Part shown: piece after piece, positions 42,729 to 51,050 of the stretch
Layout: every line of letters begins with the position of its first letter
How positions within the stretch are numbered: position 1 is the first letter of the stretch
Source: Dehalococcoidia bacterium
GTDB taxonomy: Bacteria; Chloroflexota; Dehalococcoidia; Tepidiformales; Tepidiformaceae
Assembly: GCA_020432045.1 (NCBI GenBank)
Contig: JAGQHB010000027.1
Span: 1 to 64,000 of the forward strand
Direction: 5' to 3'
Length of the DNA: 64,000 nucleotides
The notes under the pieces: model-generated
The model's database searches: none
What the model saw: the letters and a program-made list of their open reading frames with translations, nothing else
What the model was told of the DNA's origin: nothing
Position numbers and translations under genes: made by a program

Positions 42729-43271
42729 TCACTCGCCCCACAGCCCCAGTCGCCGCTCCTCCGCCTCAACGTTGTCGATGATGTGCCGGTAGCGGCTCAA
42801 CACCTCCAGCCGTGCCTTCTGTGCGCGCACCGCGTCCCGGCCCGTCACGATTCCCGATTGTCTCAACCGTTCAAGCTCGTCCGCGTCCTCTTCGTGCACC
42901 GTCCCGTCCGCCAGCACCCACCAGTCCAGGACAAGGTCACGAAACGTCAGTGCGTCCTCCCCAACATCTACCGCGCCCACGGCATCGAATCGGTGAGCCA
43001 GGATGGCGCCTCCTGGCCCGCGCATCCGGTACAGGCTGTACGGACGCTTCTCCCAGAACCAACCGTCCGAAATCGTCCCCGCTGGCAACTCGACTGGCGC
43101 AGGGAACATTCCGGCTCGCGTCATCACGAAACGCACCACCGTGAAGCCCTTGCCCCGGTGTACGAGTGTGCACGGGAACTCCTGCACGCTTCCGTCTGCC
43201 TTGACCTTCCGTTCCGTAATCTTCGGGCCACTCGCGTCTCCATTCCGGGCCGACGTATCCTCAACGCTCAT
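42729..43271 (-). CDS. DUF402/FomD-like protein
   Basis: The 180-residue product matches DUF402 (PF04167-like) with ISDGWFWEKRPYSLYRM and LTFRDLVLDWWVLADGTVHEEDADELERL, where the D-L-x-L-D and D-E-D-E-L acidic motifs bind metal. Characterised relatives are nucleoside di- and triphosphatases (Ntdp) and FomD, which hydrolyses a CMP-linked intermediate. ATG 43271 was chosen over an upstream TTG. It diverges from the enoyl-CoA hydratase gene at 43298 with 26 bases between. Confidence 0.8.
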   Translation of the reverse strand: MSVEDTSARNGDASGPKITERKVKADGSVQEFPCTLVHRGKGFTVVRFVMTRAGMFPAPVELPAGTISDGWFWEKRPYSLYRMRGPGGAILAHRFDAVGAVDVGEDALTFRDLVLDWWVLADGTVHEEDADELERLRQSGIVTGRDAVRAQKARLEVLSRYRHIIDNVEAEERRLGLWGE

Positions 43272-43297
43272 CGCTGGAGCCAACCCGGAGGGTAATC

Positions 43298-44077
43298 ATG
43301 GATTTCGAGACCATCCTTTACGAAAAGCGTGGCCAGGTCGCGCTCATCACTGTCAATCGTGAACCCCAGCTCAATTCCATCAACAGCCTCGCGTCCCGCG
43401 AAATGCAGGCCGCCTGGGAGGATTTCCGTGACGATACCGGCCTTCGCGCCGCCATCCTCACCGGTGCTGGCCGCAAGGCATTCTCTACCGGTATGGACCT
43501 CGTCGCCACGTCCCAGGGCGAGAACCAGTTCGCCGCTGGACCCCAGGCGCCCTTCGGCGGCTTCACCAAGCGGATGCCCATCTACAAACCGATCATCGCC
43601 GCCATCAACGGCTACTGCCTCGCCGGTGGGCTCGAACTTGCCCTCGCCTGTGACATCCGCCTCTGCACGCCTGAATCGCGCTTCGGCCTCCCCGAAGTAC
43701 GCTGGGCGATCATGCCCGGTGCCGGCGGTACCCAACGGTTGCCGCGCGCCATCCCTCAGGCCTGGGCCAACTACATGATCCTCACCGGCGAACAGATCGA
43801 CGCCGAAACCGCCAGCCGCATCGGCCTCGTCTCCCATGTAATCCCCGGAGACGAACTCCTCGACAAGGCCTTTGAAATCGCCCACACCGTCTGCGAGCGC
43901 GGCCCTCTCGCCGTTGCGGCAGCGAAGGAAGCCATCATTCGCGGCCAGGACATGCCGCTTGAGAACGGCCTCGCCTACGAGGACATCGCCCTCGGCCGCC
44001 TCATGACCACTGCCGACGCGCAGGAAGGCCCCCGCGCCTTCGCCGAAAAACGCAAACCCGTCTACTACGGCCGCTGA
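43298..44077 (+). CDS. Enoyl-CoA hydratase/isomerase (crotonase) family protein
   Basis: The 259-residue product has the crotonase oxyanion-hole segments KAFSTGMDL (about 60-68) and CLAGGLELALACDIRL (about 107-122), then FGLPEVRWAIMPGAGGTQRLPR, which holds the catalytic Glu in LPEV and the PGxGGTQRL signature of hydratases. Both Glu positions of classical hydratase (about 113 and 133) look kept. Likely a 2-enoyl-CoA hydratase for fatty-acid or related acyl-CoA breakdown; substrate range unknown. GGAGGG precedes the ATG. Confidence 0.92.
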   Translation: MDFETILYEKRGQVALITVNREPQLNSINSLASREMQAAWEDFRDDTGLRAAILTGAGRKAFSTGMDLVATSQGENQFAAGPQAPFGGFTKRMPIYKPIIAAINGYCLAGGLELALACDIRLCTPESRFGLPEVRWAIMPGAGGTQRLPRAIPQAWANYMILTGEQIDAETASRIGLVSHVIPGDELLDKAFEIAHTVCERGPLAVAAAKEAIIRGQDMPLENGLAYEDIALGRLMTTADAQEGPRAFAEKRKPVYYGR

Positions 44078-44088
44078 TAGGAACGACG

Positions 44089-45468
44089 ATGACCGCAGTC
44101 CGGCCTCGTGGCCCACACCCCTTGCTCACGGGGCTGGTTGCTGTCATCGGCGTCCTTTTCGCTTCCTGCGGAGGTGGGGGCGAGAAAATTGATCCGCGCA
44201 TCTCCTCCGCCCAGGCTACCCGCGACTTCGAAGGGCCCACGGCCCCCGGCCTTACCAGCACCGTCCGCGTCCGTTTCAACGTCGCCGTTGAACCGCCCGA
44301 TCGTGAACTGCCGCTCACGTCATATTTCGAGGTCCGTGTCTCCGACCCCCTCGAAAAGAAGCCTGAGGATCGCGTCTTCGTCCAGGCAGCGGAGGTCGTC
44401 GAAGGAAACACCCGCACGGTGGACCTCCATTTCGCCCGGCTTGTCCCCGATCAGGCTGAACTGCGCGTCTCGCAGTCACTCTTCAAGAAGGGCGCCACGG
44501 GCGAAATCACCGCCTCTATCAGCTCCGACCTCAGCCCCATCCAGTCGCTGCTTGCCGCTGGCCCGCTGGTACTCACTGACCCCTCGATCATCGAGACGGG
44601 CGCCTTCACCGAAGCCACCGCCGCCGACCGCGACTCCGCCGCTGCCCGCGCTGACCTGGAACGTCATCTCGATGCGCGTGGCACTGTCAACGAGGCGCGA
44701 GACCTCGCCCTCGCCCGCTTTGATGCGATGCCCGAGGACATCATCCCGTCCCCCAAGCTGCGCGCCGTCCTCTCCGGACTCACCGGTACCTTTGCAGACC
44801 CGGCGGTCGAAAATCTGCTGACATCCAACAACTGCACCGGCAAGCCCATAACGCTCATGGCATTTCAGGATCCACCGGACCTGCCGGGCCTGTTCGCCCG
44901 CGTGACCCACACACCGGATGGTGGCCGCATCATCTCGGTCAGCCCTCGCCTCGAAGGTGCGCCGATCGAACTCCTCATGCCGATCATCGCCCACGAGGCC
45001 ATCCACTGCGACGAGGAGGATGGGATAGTCGAAGAAATCGCGGCCACCTCGTTCGACACCCTTCTCTATTTGCAACTCCTTACCGCTGTGCCGGACGTAG
45101 CCCGTTCGGGCTCTCCCCTCGCCCGTGAACTCAACGTCGATGCGATCGCGATGATCAACAGCGGGCGCGCCCTGCCCGAATCGCTCGGTATTCTGCCCAG
45201 CCCAGGCGTCCAGCAGATCCTCCCCGGCAGCGACTCCGATGTCACCTCGTTCGCGGAACTCGTTGCCGGCGCCTACGCCGGGAGCCCGGATACGTCACCA
45301 ATCGAGCCACTCGCGCAGGCCTATGCCGGTATCCTCGCCGGCTTCGTCGGGCTCCCGGGCGGTGATCCGTTCGACCTCGTTTACCTCGATTCCCTCCTCG
45401 GCCGGGTCCTCAGTCCCGATGTCCTCCTGGTCGCCCTCGTTGTGCTCGGTCTTCAGCCTCCGGGCTGA
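44089..45468 (+). CDS. Lipoprotein with HExxH motif, putative zinc peptidase
   Basis: The 459-residue product has a lipoprotein signal (LLTGLVAVIGVLFASC, Cys27) and a long, unassigned N-terminal half. The HExxH motif HEAIH lies at residues 302-306, followed by CDEEDGIVEEIAAT, whose Glu315/316 could supply a third metal ligand, the arrangement of gluzincin-type peptidases. The C-terminal segment (LARELNVDAIAMINSGRALP) is helical. Known families were not recognised, so peptidase activity is inferred from the motif only. It starts 11 bases after the enoyl-CoA hydratase stop. Confidence 0.68.
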   Translation: MTAVRPRGPHPLLTGLVAVIGVLFASCGGGGEKIDPRISSAQATRDFEGPTAPGLTSTVRVRFNVAVEPPDRELPLTSYFEVRVSDPLEKKPEDRVFVQAAEVVEGNTRTVDLHFARLVPDQAELRVSQSLFKKGATGEITASISSDLSPIQSLLAAGPLVLTDPSIIETGAFTEATAADRDSAAARADLERHLDARGTVNEARDLALARFDAMPEDIIPSPKLRAVLSGLTGTFADPAVENLLTSNNCTGKPITLMAFQDPPDLPGLFARVTHTPDGGRIISVSPRLEGAPIELLMPIIAHEAIHCDEEDGIVEEIAATSFDTLLYLQLLTAVPDVARSGSPLARELNVDAIAMINSGRALPESLGILPSPGVQQILPGSDSDVTSFAELVAGAYAGSPDTSPIEPLAQAYAGILAGFVGLPGGDPFDLVYLDSLLGRVLSPDVLLVALVVLGLQPPG

Positions 45469-45525
45469 GCTGGGCTTCACGGTTGACCATGCTCCCCGTA
45501 CCATCGGTTTCTCGGGGAGGCCAAC

Positions 45526-45999
45526 ATGCGAACCATCGGAACGGTCGTCGCTGCGGCGATCCTGCTCCTGTTGCTGTACATCGGTATCAGCATCGTCGTC
45601 GCCTACGCCGGCGGCGATATCTGGGTCCTCCCCACCAACGACTCATGGGCGCTACCCGATTCTTGGTCCGAATGGCGCGATGTCGCCATCGTCCTCTCAG
45701 CCGGCTTCTGGGCGTTTGCGGGCGTCGTCATGATCGCCCTTCTCGGCGTCCTCGTCTGGCTGATCCTCGAGATCCGCAAGCTCCTCAAGTACAACGTTGC
45801 CCCTGCTGTCGACTCGCTCAAGGGCACGCTCGATAACGTCCGCGGCACCACGGAGTTCGCTGGCGAAACCGTTGCCTCGCCGCTTATCCGCGCCTACTCG
45901 GTCGTCAAAGGTGTGCGGACCGGCATTGGCGCCGTCAAAGGCTTCCCCGGCAACGTGAAGGGCCGCAAGGGCAAGAAGAAGAAGGGCATGTTCCGATGA
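45526..45999 (+). CDS. Two-helix membrane protein
   Basis: The 157-residue product has hydrophobic helices at about 4-26 and 56-80, a short extracytoplasmic loop rich in Trp and Asp (GGDIWVLPTNDSWALPDSW), and a basic cytoplasmic tail ending [21 protein letters not shown] site precedes the ATG. The segment between the second helix and the tail (about 85-130) could be amphipathic helix. No family is recognised. It overlaps the next gene by ATGA. Confidence 0.72.
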   Translation: MRTIGTVVAAAILLLLLYIGISIVVAYAGGDIWVLPTNDSWALPDSWSEWRDVAIVLSAGFWAFAGVVMIALLGVLVWLILEIRKLLKYNVAPAVDSLKGTLDNVRGTTEFAGETVASPLIRAYSVVKGVRTGIGAVKGFPGNVKGRKGKKKKGMFR

Positions 46000-46265
46000 C
46001 CTCCCCGGATCCAGGCGAACCGGTCGTAGGAGCAGAAGATCCCGGCGCCGCGCCGCCACTGCCTGCGGCTGCTCCTCCCGGGCGCTCTCGCACCGATCGT
46101 GATGATGACCACCCGATCATTAGCTGGGCCAGGGCGATCGTCGGTGGCCTCTCCGATACGGCCCGCGAAGTCCTTGATGAGGGCCGTCGCGGCGCTGCCG
46201 AGGCCTACGACGAAGGCTGGCGCCGCTTCGATGGCAAGACCCGTTTCCGTCGCCGTCAGCCCTGA
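45996..46265 (+). CDS. Small Pro/Ala-rich soluble protein
   Basis: The 89-residue product has a Pro/Ala-rich first third, then a charged helical part ([22 protein letters not shown]) and a basic tail. The start ATG lies inside ATGA shared with the stop of the upstream membrane protein, so the pair is translationally coupled and may act together. No family or function is recognised. Confidence 0.62.
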   Translation: MTSPDPGEPVVGAEDPGAAPPLPAAAPPGRSRTDRDDDHPIISWARAIVGGLSDTAREVLDEGRRGAAEAYDEGWRRFDGKTRFRRRQP

Positions 46266-46295
46266 CTCGTCCCGCGTAGCGACAAACAACCGTCC

Positions 46296-46304
46296 TGCTA
46301 CCAT
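46296..46304 (+). promoter_or_regulatory. Extended -10 promoter of tRNA-Ser
   Basis: TGCTACCAT lies 30 bases upstream of the first base of the tRNA and has the same TGC plus TA...T pattern as promoters of the MoxR operon, fabD and the amidohydrolase. No clear -35 is seen. Confidence 0.55.
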
Positions 46305-46333
46305 GAACGCCGCCCAACGGGTGAAGGCGCCGC

Positions 46334-46423
46334 GGAGAGGTGCTGGAGTGGTTGAACAGGCACGCCTGGAAAGCGTGTAGAGGCGCAAGTCTCTCGTGGG
46401 TTCGAATCCCACCCTCTCCGCCA
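46334..46423 (+). tRNA. tRNA-Ser (anticodon GGA), CCA encoded
   Basis: The acceptor stem pairs GGAGAGG (46334-46340) with CCTCTCC (46413-46419), followed by discriminator G and an encoded CCA (46421-46423). The anticodon loop CTGGAAA sits in a CACGC/GCGTG stem, giving anticodon GGA at 46368-46370 (reads UCC and UCU). The variable arm is long, as in class II serine tRNAs, and the T-loop GGTTCGAATCC is standard. Length 90 with CCA. Confidence 0.97.
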
Positions 46424-46489
46424 TGCAACCATACTGACGAACCTGTGAGGACCGATTTGTTCCAACCCCCGTTTGGTCAGCTTCACCGG

Positions 46490-46963
46490 CTATCTCGGCA
46501 AGTCCTCCGCGTGAAGCCCGAATAGCGGTGGCGGTTCTAGTCCCATCTGCCGCAGGTACTCACACAGCTGGCTACGGTGATGCGTCTCGTGCTCGATCAG
46601 TCCCGCGATCACGCGCCGCCACGCCGGCAAAGTGTGCCCATCCGCCGCCGGGATCACCTGCTCCAAGTCCGCATCGACCAGCCCCGCGATCGTCTTCTTC
46701 CCTGTCCGCAGAATGAGCTGACGCATGGTGAGCACGTTCGTTCCAGGCCGCACGGTGTGCCCTTTGTAGCGCAATCTCCCTGTCTGCAGGCTTTCGGTGT
46801 TCATTACGCGGCTGTTGGCGATGTGCGTCACGAGCTCCCCTGTCGTGAATTCACCCGTACCGGGTTGCCAGGCCAGGTCCTCGTCTCGCAGTCTCTCCAC
46901 TGCCTCGTACGTCCGTGCGTGCACCCCCGTTACGTATCTGATCAGGTCGTCCGCGTTGAGCAT
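46490..46963 (-). CDS. DinB-like four-helix metal-binding protein
   Basis: The 157-residue product belongs to the DinB/YfiT-like superfamily, small four-helix proteins that bind a metal with three His; several act as thiol S-transferases. The C-terminal GLIEHETHHRSQLCEYLRQMGLEPPPLFG fits the family's HExxHRGQ-like motif, and LVTHIANSR supplies the first His. ATG 46963 gives the normal family length; upstream in-frame codons add residues without similarity. It lies alone on the minus strand between the tRNA and the small transcript. Confidence 0.83.
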   Translation of the reverse strand: MLNADDLIRYVTGVHARTYEAVERLRDEDLAWQPGTGEFTTGELVTHIANSRVMNTESLQTGRLRYKGHTVRPGTNVLTMRQLILRTGKKTIAGLVDADLEQVIPAADGHTLPAWRRVIAGLIEHETHHRSQLCEYLRQMGLEPPPLFGLHAEDLPR

Positions 46964-47103
46964 CGGCGGAGTATCACCGTTCCTCGAGTCCCTTCCAACC
47001 AGACGGGTCTCGGCAGCGCCGATCCCGTTCATCCGGCGGGTTGCCAGTCCCTCCGGCGTAACCATTTTGGTCCGAATGGCCCCTGCTGCCTCCTCCCAAA
47101 GAG

Positions 47104-47112
47104 TGCGATACT
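47104..47112 (+). promoter_or_regulatory. Extended -10 promoter of the small transcript
   Basis: TGCGATACT forms an extended -10 (TG at 47104-47105, hexamer at 47107-47112). Transcription would start near 47119, 52 bases before the small ORF. No -35 consensus is present. Confidence 0.5.
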
Positions 47113-47170
47113 ACTGATAGAGAACAGTGGCACAGTCGCCCGCGGCAGAGCCACAAAGGAGGTACGGAAG

Positions 47171-47245
47171 ATGCGCATCGCCATTCACGTCCTCAATGGG
47201 GTCTGGCAGGTTGATAGGACCTGCGGGATGGGCCGCTCCCGCTAA
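47171..47245 (+). CDS. 24-codon small ORF with perfect Shine-Dalgarno
   Basis: ATG 47171 opens a 24-codon frame, MRIAIHVLNGVWQVDRTCGMGRSR read in two parts as MRIAIHVLNGVW and QVDRTCGMGRSR, ending TAA at 47243. AAAGGAGGT (47155-47163) is a complete Shine-Dalgarno with the core GGAGG 8 bases from the ATG. The peptide has one Cys and a basic C-terminus, no membrane helix and no known family. Its last codons lie in a hairpin (47223-47228 pairs with 47237-47242). It sits between an extended -10 and a strong terminator, in a region with no other gene. It may be a microprotein, a leader peptide or part of a dual-function RNA. Confidence 0.55.
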   Translation: MRIAIHVLNGVWQVDRTCGMGRSR

Positions 47246-47366
47246 CGCCTCCGCAACAGCGCCGGCAACTGTCCGCAAATGCGGCGCCCGGGCTCCCGTG
47301 ATGGGTACCGCGAAGGCCGTTCGCAGGAATGGTTCAAAACCCGGATCTAGTAAACAGCACAGTGGG
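47246..47366 (+). ncRNA. Untranslated 3' part of the small transcript
   Basis: About 120 bases between the small ORF and the terminator hold no gene but can fold: GCGAA (47310-47314) pairs with TTCGC (47320-47324), and CCGCA/TGCGG forms a short hairpin at about 47273-47284. The stretch could be a regulatory RNA domain. It does not match a riboswitch class I can recognise. Confidence 0.35.
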
Positions 47367-47397
47367 ACGGGCTTCGTGGAAACGAAGCCCGTTTTTT
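47367..47397 (+). terminator. Strong intrinsic terminator
   Basis: ACGGGCTTCGT (47367-47377) and ACGAAGCCCGT (47382-47392) form an 11-bp perfect stem around GGAA, followed by six T residues. It is the clearest Rho-independent terminator in the window. It ends the small transcript and isolates it from the fabD promoter downstream. Confidence 0.93.
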
Positions 47398-47456
47398 CGT
47401 CTGCCACGGCCAACGTCCCGGTATGCACCGAGTTTGCTCGCCCGTCCCTGTGATGG

Positions 47457-47465
47457 TGCTATCAT
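47457..47465 (+). promoter_or_regulatory. Extended -10 promoter of the fatty-acid cluster
   Basis: TGCTATCAT lies 45 bases upstream of the fabD ATG and downstream of the strong terminator, so fabD has its own promoter. The transcription start would be near 47472. Confidence 0.55.
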
Positions 47466-47510
47466 CTAAAGGCCTGCATCCGCGGGAAACTTTTGTGTCG
47501 AGGAATCAGG

Positions 47511-48500
47511 ATGGACCAGGCCGTCCAATCATGGCGGCGAGCTACGCTCGTATTTCCGGGCCAGGGCTCGCAACACAGCGGTATGGCTGCTCGCCTCGTG
47601 CAGATGTCGCGCGCAGCCGCCGATATCTTCCGTCGAGCTGACGATGTCCTCGACATGCACCTTTCGCGCCTCTGCGTGGAAGGCTCGGATGCCGAACTCG
47701 AAGACACCGCCGTCCAGCAGCCCGCCACGTTCGTCACTTCAATCGCCTGGTTGGCCGCTCTCCAGGAACGGTGGGAATCGCTCGACCGCAAGATCGAGCC
47801 CTACCTTCTCGCCGGGCATTCCATGGGCGAATACACGGCCGCTGTCGCCGCGGGTTCCATTTCCTTCGAAGAAGGTTCGCTGCTCGTCAAAGAACGCGGC
47901 CGCCTAATGGAAGAAGCCGGCCGCGACAATCCCGGCGGCATGGCCTCCATCCTCGGGCTCCCCGAGGCCACCATCGAAGAAATTTGCGAGCAAGCCTCCT
48001 CCGAGGGCTACGTCGGCCTCGCTACCTCTAACTGCGAAGGCCAGAGCGTCGTCTCCGGTGCCATCGCTGCCGTCCGCCGCGCCATGGAGCTCGCCGAAAA
48101 GGCGCGGGCCCGCCGCGTCGTTCGCCTCCCGATTTCCATCGCCGGGCATTCGCCCCTCATGGCTCGCGCCAGCGAGGGTATGGGCCGCCTCCTGCAGCGA
48201 CTCAGTATCACCGACCCGCGCCAGCCGCTCATCGGCAACACCCGTGCCCAGGTCATCAACACACAGCCGGAAGTCCTCGAAGAGCTCCGCGACCAGATCA
48301 TCATGGGTGTCCGCTGGCAGAAGTCCGTCGAAGCAATGATCGCGCGCGGTTCCGATCTGATCATTGAGGTCGGTCCCGGGAGCGTCCTCACCCGTGTCGT
48401 CCGCCGCATCGACTACTCCATCCCCAGCCTCAGTATCAGTGACGAAAACGAGGGCCTCTTCTCCGACAAATTCCGGGAGCTCGAGGCCGCCGCGCTGTGA
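47511..48500 (+). CDS. fabD: Malonyl-CoA:ACP transacylase FabD
   Basis: FabD loads malonyl groups from CoA onto acyl carrier protein for fatty-acid elongation. The 329-residue product has FPGQGSQ (15-21), the nucleophile motif GHSMGEYTA (Ser104) and the catalytic His in IAGHSPLM (about 207). GAGGAATCAGG precedes ATG 47511; an in-frame start at 47493 is less likely. It heads fabD-fabF-fabF-acpP and overlaps the next gene by GTGA. Confidence 0.96.
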   Translation: MDQAVQSWRRATLVFPGQGSQHSGMAARLVQMSRAAADIFRRADDVLDMHLSRLCVEGSDAELEDTAVQQPATFVTSIAWLAALQERWESLDRKIEPYLLAGHSMGEYTAAVAAGSISFEEGSLLVKERGRLMEEAGRDNPGGMASILGLPEATIEEICEQASSEGYVGLATSNCEGQSVVSGAIAAVRRAMELAEKARARRVVRLPISIAGHSPLMARASEGMGRLLQRLSITDPRQPLIGNTRAQVINTQPEVLEELRDQIIMGVRWQKSVEAMIARGSDLIIEVGPGSVLTRVVRRIDYSIPSLSISDENEGLFSDKFRELEAAAL

Positions 48501-49738
48501 CCCGGCGTGTCGTCGTCACCGGCGTCGGAGCCGTCTCCTCGGCCGGTCATTCGGCCGAAGAAACCTGGCGCTCCATGGTCGAAGGCCGTAGCGGCGTCGG
48601 CCCCATCACGCTGTTCGACCCCGAGCCGTTCCCCGTACGAATCCAGGCAGAAGTTCGCAACTGGTCGCTCGGCGACCGCGTTGATCCGAAACAGCAGCGC
48701 CACATGAACCGCGGTGTCACCTTCGGCATGGGTGCTGCGCTCGATGCCCTCCAGGATAGTGGCCTCCAGATTACCGACGAAAATGCTGAGGATGTTGCCG
48801 TCGTCTTCAGCTCCGGCGGCGGCGGCACCGACCTTGTCGTCGAATACCAGAAAATCCTCGATGAAAAGGGCCCGCGCCGCATCACGCCCTTCCTCGTTGC
48901 AAACTTCATCCCAGACGCGATCAGCGGTCACATCGCCATCGCCACTGGCGCCCGCGGCATCAACCACTCCGTTGTCAGTGCCTGCGCCACCGGTGCCGCC
49001 AGCATCGGCGAAGCCTCTGAAGTCATCCGCCGTGGCGACGCCGTTGCGGCCATCGCCGGCAGCTCAGAGTCCGTACTTCAGCCCATCTACCACGCCACCT
49101 GGACCTCGATGCGTGCCCTGGCCAACAACAACGAGCACCCAACCGAGGCTCAGAGGCCCTTCGACCTGAATCGCGATGGCTTCGTCCCCGGCGAAGGCGG
49201 CGCCGCCTTCATCCTCGAAGAGTACGAAGCCGCCCGCGAGCGTGGCGCAAATATCTACTGCGAGGTCATCGGCTACGGCAGCTCCAACGATGCCTACGAC
49301 ATGATTGCTCTCCACGAGTCTGGTCGCGGCCTCAATCGCGCCATGTCGCTCGCCATCCGTAAGGCCGGTATCGACCCCGCGGCGATCGACTACATTAACC
49401 CTCACGGCAGTGCCACACCCCAAAACGACCGCGTCGAGACCATGGTCTTCAAGCAGATCATGGGAGATGCCGCGAGGCGCGTCGCTGTGAGTTCCGTGAA
49501 GCCTATCGTCGGGCACTGCATGGGTGCTGCCGGCTCCGTTGAAGCACTTGCCTGCGTGTTCGCCATCCGCGACCGCAGGCTTCCGCCGACCATCAACTAC
49601 CACACGCCAGACCCTGATTGCGACCTCGATTACGTGCCCAACACGGCTCGCGACCGTGATGTCGATATCGCGGTCTCCACCTCTGTAGGCCTCGGCGGGC
49701 ACAATTCGTGCGTTATCTTCCGCCGGGTGCAAGAGTAG
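48497..49738 (+). CDS. fabF: 3-oxoacyl-ACP synthase II (KAS II), first copy
   Basis: This elongating condensing enzyme joins acyl-ACP and malonyl-ACP. The 413-residue product has the Cys-His-His set at the E. coli FabF positions: Cys163 (SACATGAAS), His303 (NPHGSATP), His340 (VGHCMGAAG) and Lys335. The gatekeeper loop, GFGGTN in E. coli FabF, reads GLGGHN (398-403), so the usual Phe is Leu399. The GTG start overlaps the fabD stop. A second KAS II gene follows after 30 bases, so the pair may differ in substrate range. Confidence 0.94.
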   Translation: MTRRVVVTGVGAVSSAGHSAEETWRSMVEGRSGVGPITLFDPEPFPVRIQAEVRNWSLGDRVDPKQQRHMNRGVTFGMGAALDALQDSGLQITDENAEDVAVVFSSGGGGTDLVVEYQKILDEKGPRRITPFLVANFIPDAISGHIAIATGARGINHSVVSACATGAASIGEASEVIRRGDAVAAIAGSSESVLQPIYHATWTSMRALANNNEHPTEAQRPFDLNRDGFVPGEGGAAFILEEYEAARERGANIYCEVIGYGSSNDAYDMIALHESGRGLNRAMSLAIRKAGIDPAAIDYINPHGSATPQNDRVETMVFKQIMGDAARRVAVSSVKPIVGHCMGAAGSVEALACVFAIRDRRLPPTINYHTPDPDCDLDYVPNTARDRDVDIAVSTSVGLGGHNSCVIFRRVQE

Positions 49739-49768
49739 GCATCCCGGATTTCTCCGGCGGGGGCTCGC

Positions 49769-51004
49769 TTGAAAGCAGTTATTACCGGCGTTGGCGCCGT
49801 CACTCCCGTGGGTCTCACCGCCACGGAAACTTGGAACAACCTCGTTGCAGGAGTCTCTGGCGCCGGCCCGATCACCCGCTTTGATGCCTCCATGCTCCCC
49901 GTTCAGATCGCTGCAGAGGTCAAAGGCTTCGACCCCGCGCCCTACATGGACGTTAAAGATGCCCGCCGCATGGCCCGCTTTGCACAGATGGCGGTCGCTG
50001 CCGCGCGCCAGGCCGCCGAAGACGCGGCGCTGGTCCTCTCCGATGCCGAACGCCCCCGTGCGGCTGCCGCGATCGCTACGGGCGCCGGTGGCTTCTTTGA
50101 TGGCGTCGCCGAGTTCGATGTCTATCGTGAGCGTGGTGCTAACCGCGTCAGTCCCTTCTACGTGCCGCTTATCGCCCCGAACATGGGTGCCTGCCACGTC
50201 GCCATGCAGTTGGGCCTCCGCGGGCCCGCCCTCGCCACCGTCGCCGCTTGTGCCGCCGGCCTCTATTCGTTCTTCGAAGCAAAGGCACTCATCGATGCCG
50301 GTCTCGCCGACGTGGTCTTCGCTGGCGCCGCTGAGTCATCCATGCACCCGTTGCCCGTTGCGTCGCTTGCCAACATGAAGGCCCTCAGCCGCCGCAACGG
50401 CGACCCGACGCGTGCAAGCCGTCCCTTCGACCGCGAGCGCGACGGCTTTGTCTTTGGCGAAGGCGCCATCGTCATGGTCGTCGAGTCCGAAACACGGGCC
50501 CGTGCCCGGGGTGCCCGCGTCTACGCTGAAGTGGCCGGCGCCGGGCTCAGCTGTGACGCCCACCACATCACCGCCCCGCTCGAAGACGGTACAGGCGCCG
50601 AACAGGCGATGACCCAGGCCATGCTCGCCGCCGGCGCCGCACCGTCAGACATCGATTACATCGCCGCACATGGCACAAGTACTCCGCTCAACGACGCGAC
50701 CGAGACCCGCGCGATCAAGCAGGCGTTTGGCCAGGCCGCTCCCGGCATCGCCATCAGCTCGCCGAAGTCCATGGTCGGCCACCTCATGGGTGCGGCCGGT
50801 GCCGTCGGCGCATTTACCGCCGCCATGGCCTGCTACTCCGGCGTCATCCCGCCCACCATCAATCTTGAAAATCCCGACCCCGAGTGCGACCTCGACTACG
50901 TCCCCCAGGTCGCCCGGAAGCGCGTCGTCCGGGCTGCCGCCGCAAACGGATTTGGGTTCGGTGGCCAGAATGGCTGCATCATCTTTCGCAAGTATGCCGG
51001 CTGA
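49769..51004 (+). CDS. fabF: 3-oxoacyl-ACP synthase II (KAS II), second copy
   Basis: The 411-residue product is a second KAS II with a full active site: Cys161 (VAACAAGLYS), His301 (AAHGTSTP), His338 (VGHLMGAAG) and Lys333, and the standard gatekeeper loop GFGGQN. It differs from the first copy around the active-site Cys (AACAAGL against SACATGA). It starts at TTG 49769 after GGCGGGGG, 30 bases after the first copy, and acpP follows 46 bases later. Likely to work with FabD and ACP in chain elongation. Confidence 0.93.
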   Translation: MKAVITGVGAVTPVGLTATETWNNLVAGVSGAGPITRFDASMLPVQIAAEVKGFDPAPYMDVKDARRMARFAQMAVAAARQAAEDAALVLSDAERPRAAAAIATGAGGFFDGVAEFDVYRERGANRVSPFYVPLIAPNMGACHVAMQLGLRGPALATVAACAAGLYSFFEAKALIDAGLADVVFAGAAESSMHPLPVASLANMKALSRRNGDPTRASRPFDRERDGFVFGEGAIVMVVESETRARARGARVYAEVAGAGLSCDAHHITAPLEDGTGAEQAMTQAMLAAGAAPSDIDYIAAHGTSTPLNDATETRAIKQAFGQAAPGIAISSPKSMVGHLMGAAGAVGAFTAAMACYSGVIPPTINLENPDPECDLDYVPQVARKRVVRAAAANGFGFGGQNGCIIFRKYAG

Positions 51005-51050
51005 AGGTAGCATGGCCGGAGCCTCGTGCTCCGGGGCAGGAGGGTTTGGC

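Noticed and set aside
47246-47366. Known riboswitch class in the 3' part of the small transcript
   Set aside because: I looked for cobalamin, SAM, c-di-GMP, c-di-AMP, SRP and tmRNA-like cores and saw none. A covariance-model search would be needed to settle this.
47104-47510. Leader peptide plus attenuator controlling fabD
   Set aside because: The terminator has no visible antiterminator partner, and an extended -10 (47457) lies between it and fabD, so an independent small transcript is the better reading. Attenuation is not excluded.
48497-49738. First KAS copy as a chain-length factor (inactive KAS partner)
   Set aside because: The active Cys163 and both His are present, so it should be catalytic.
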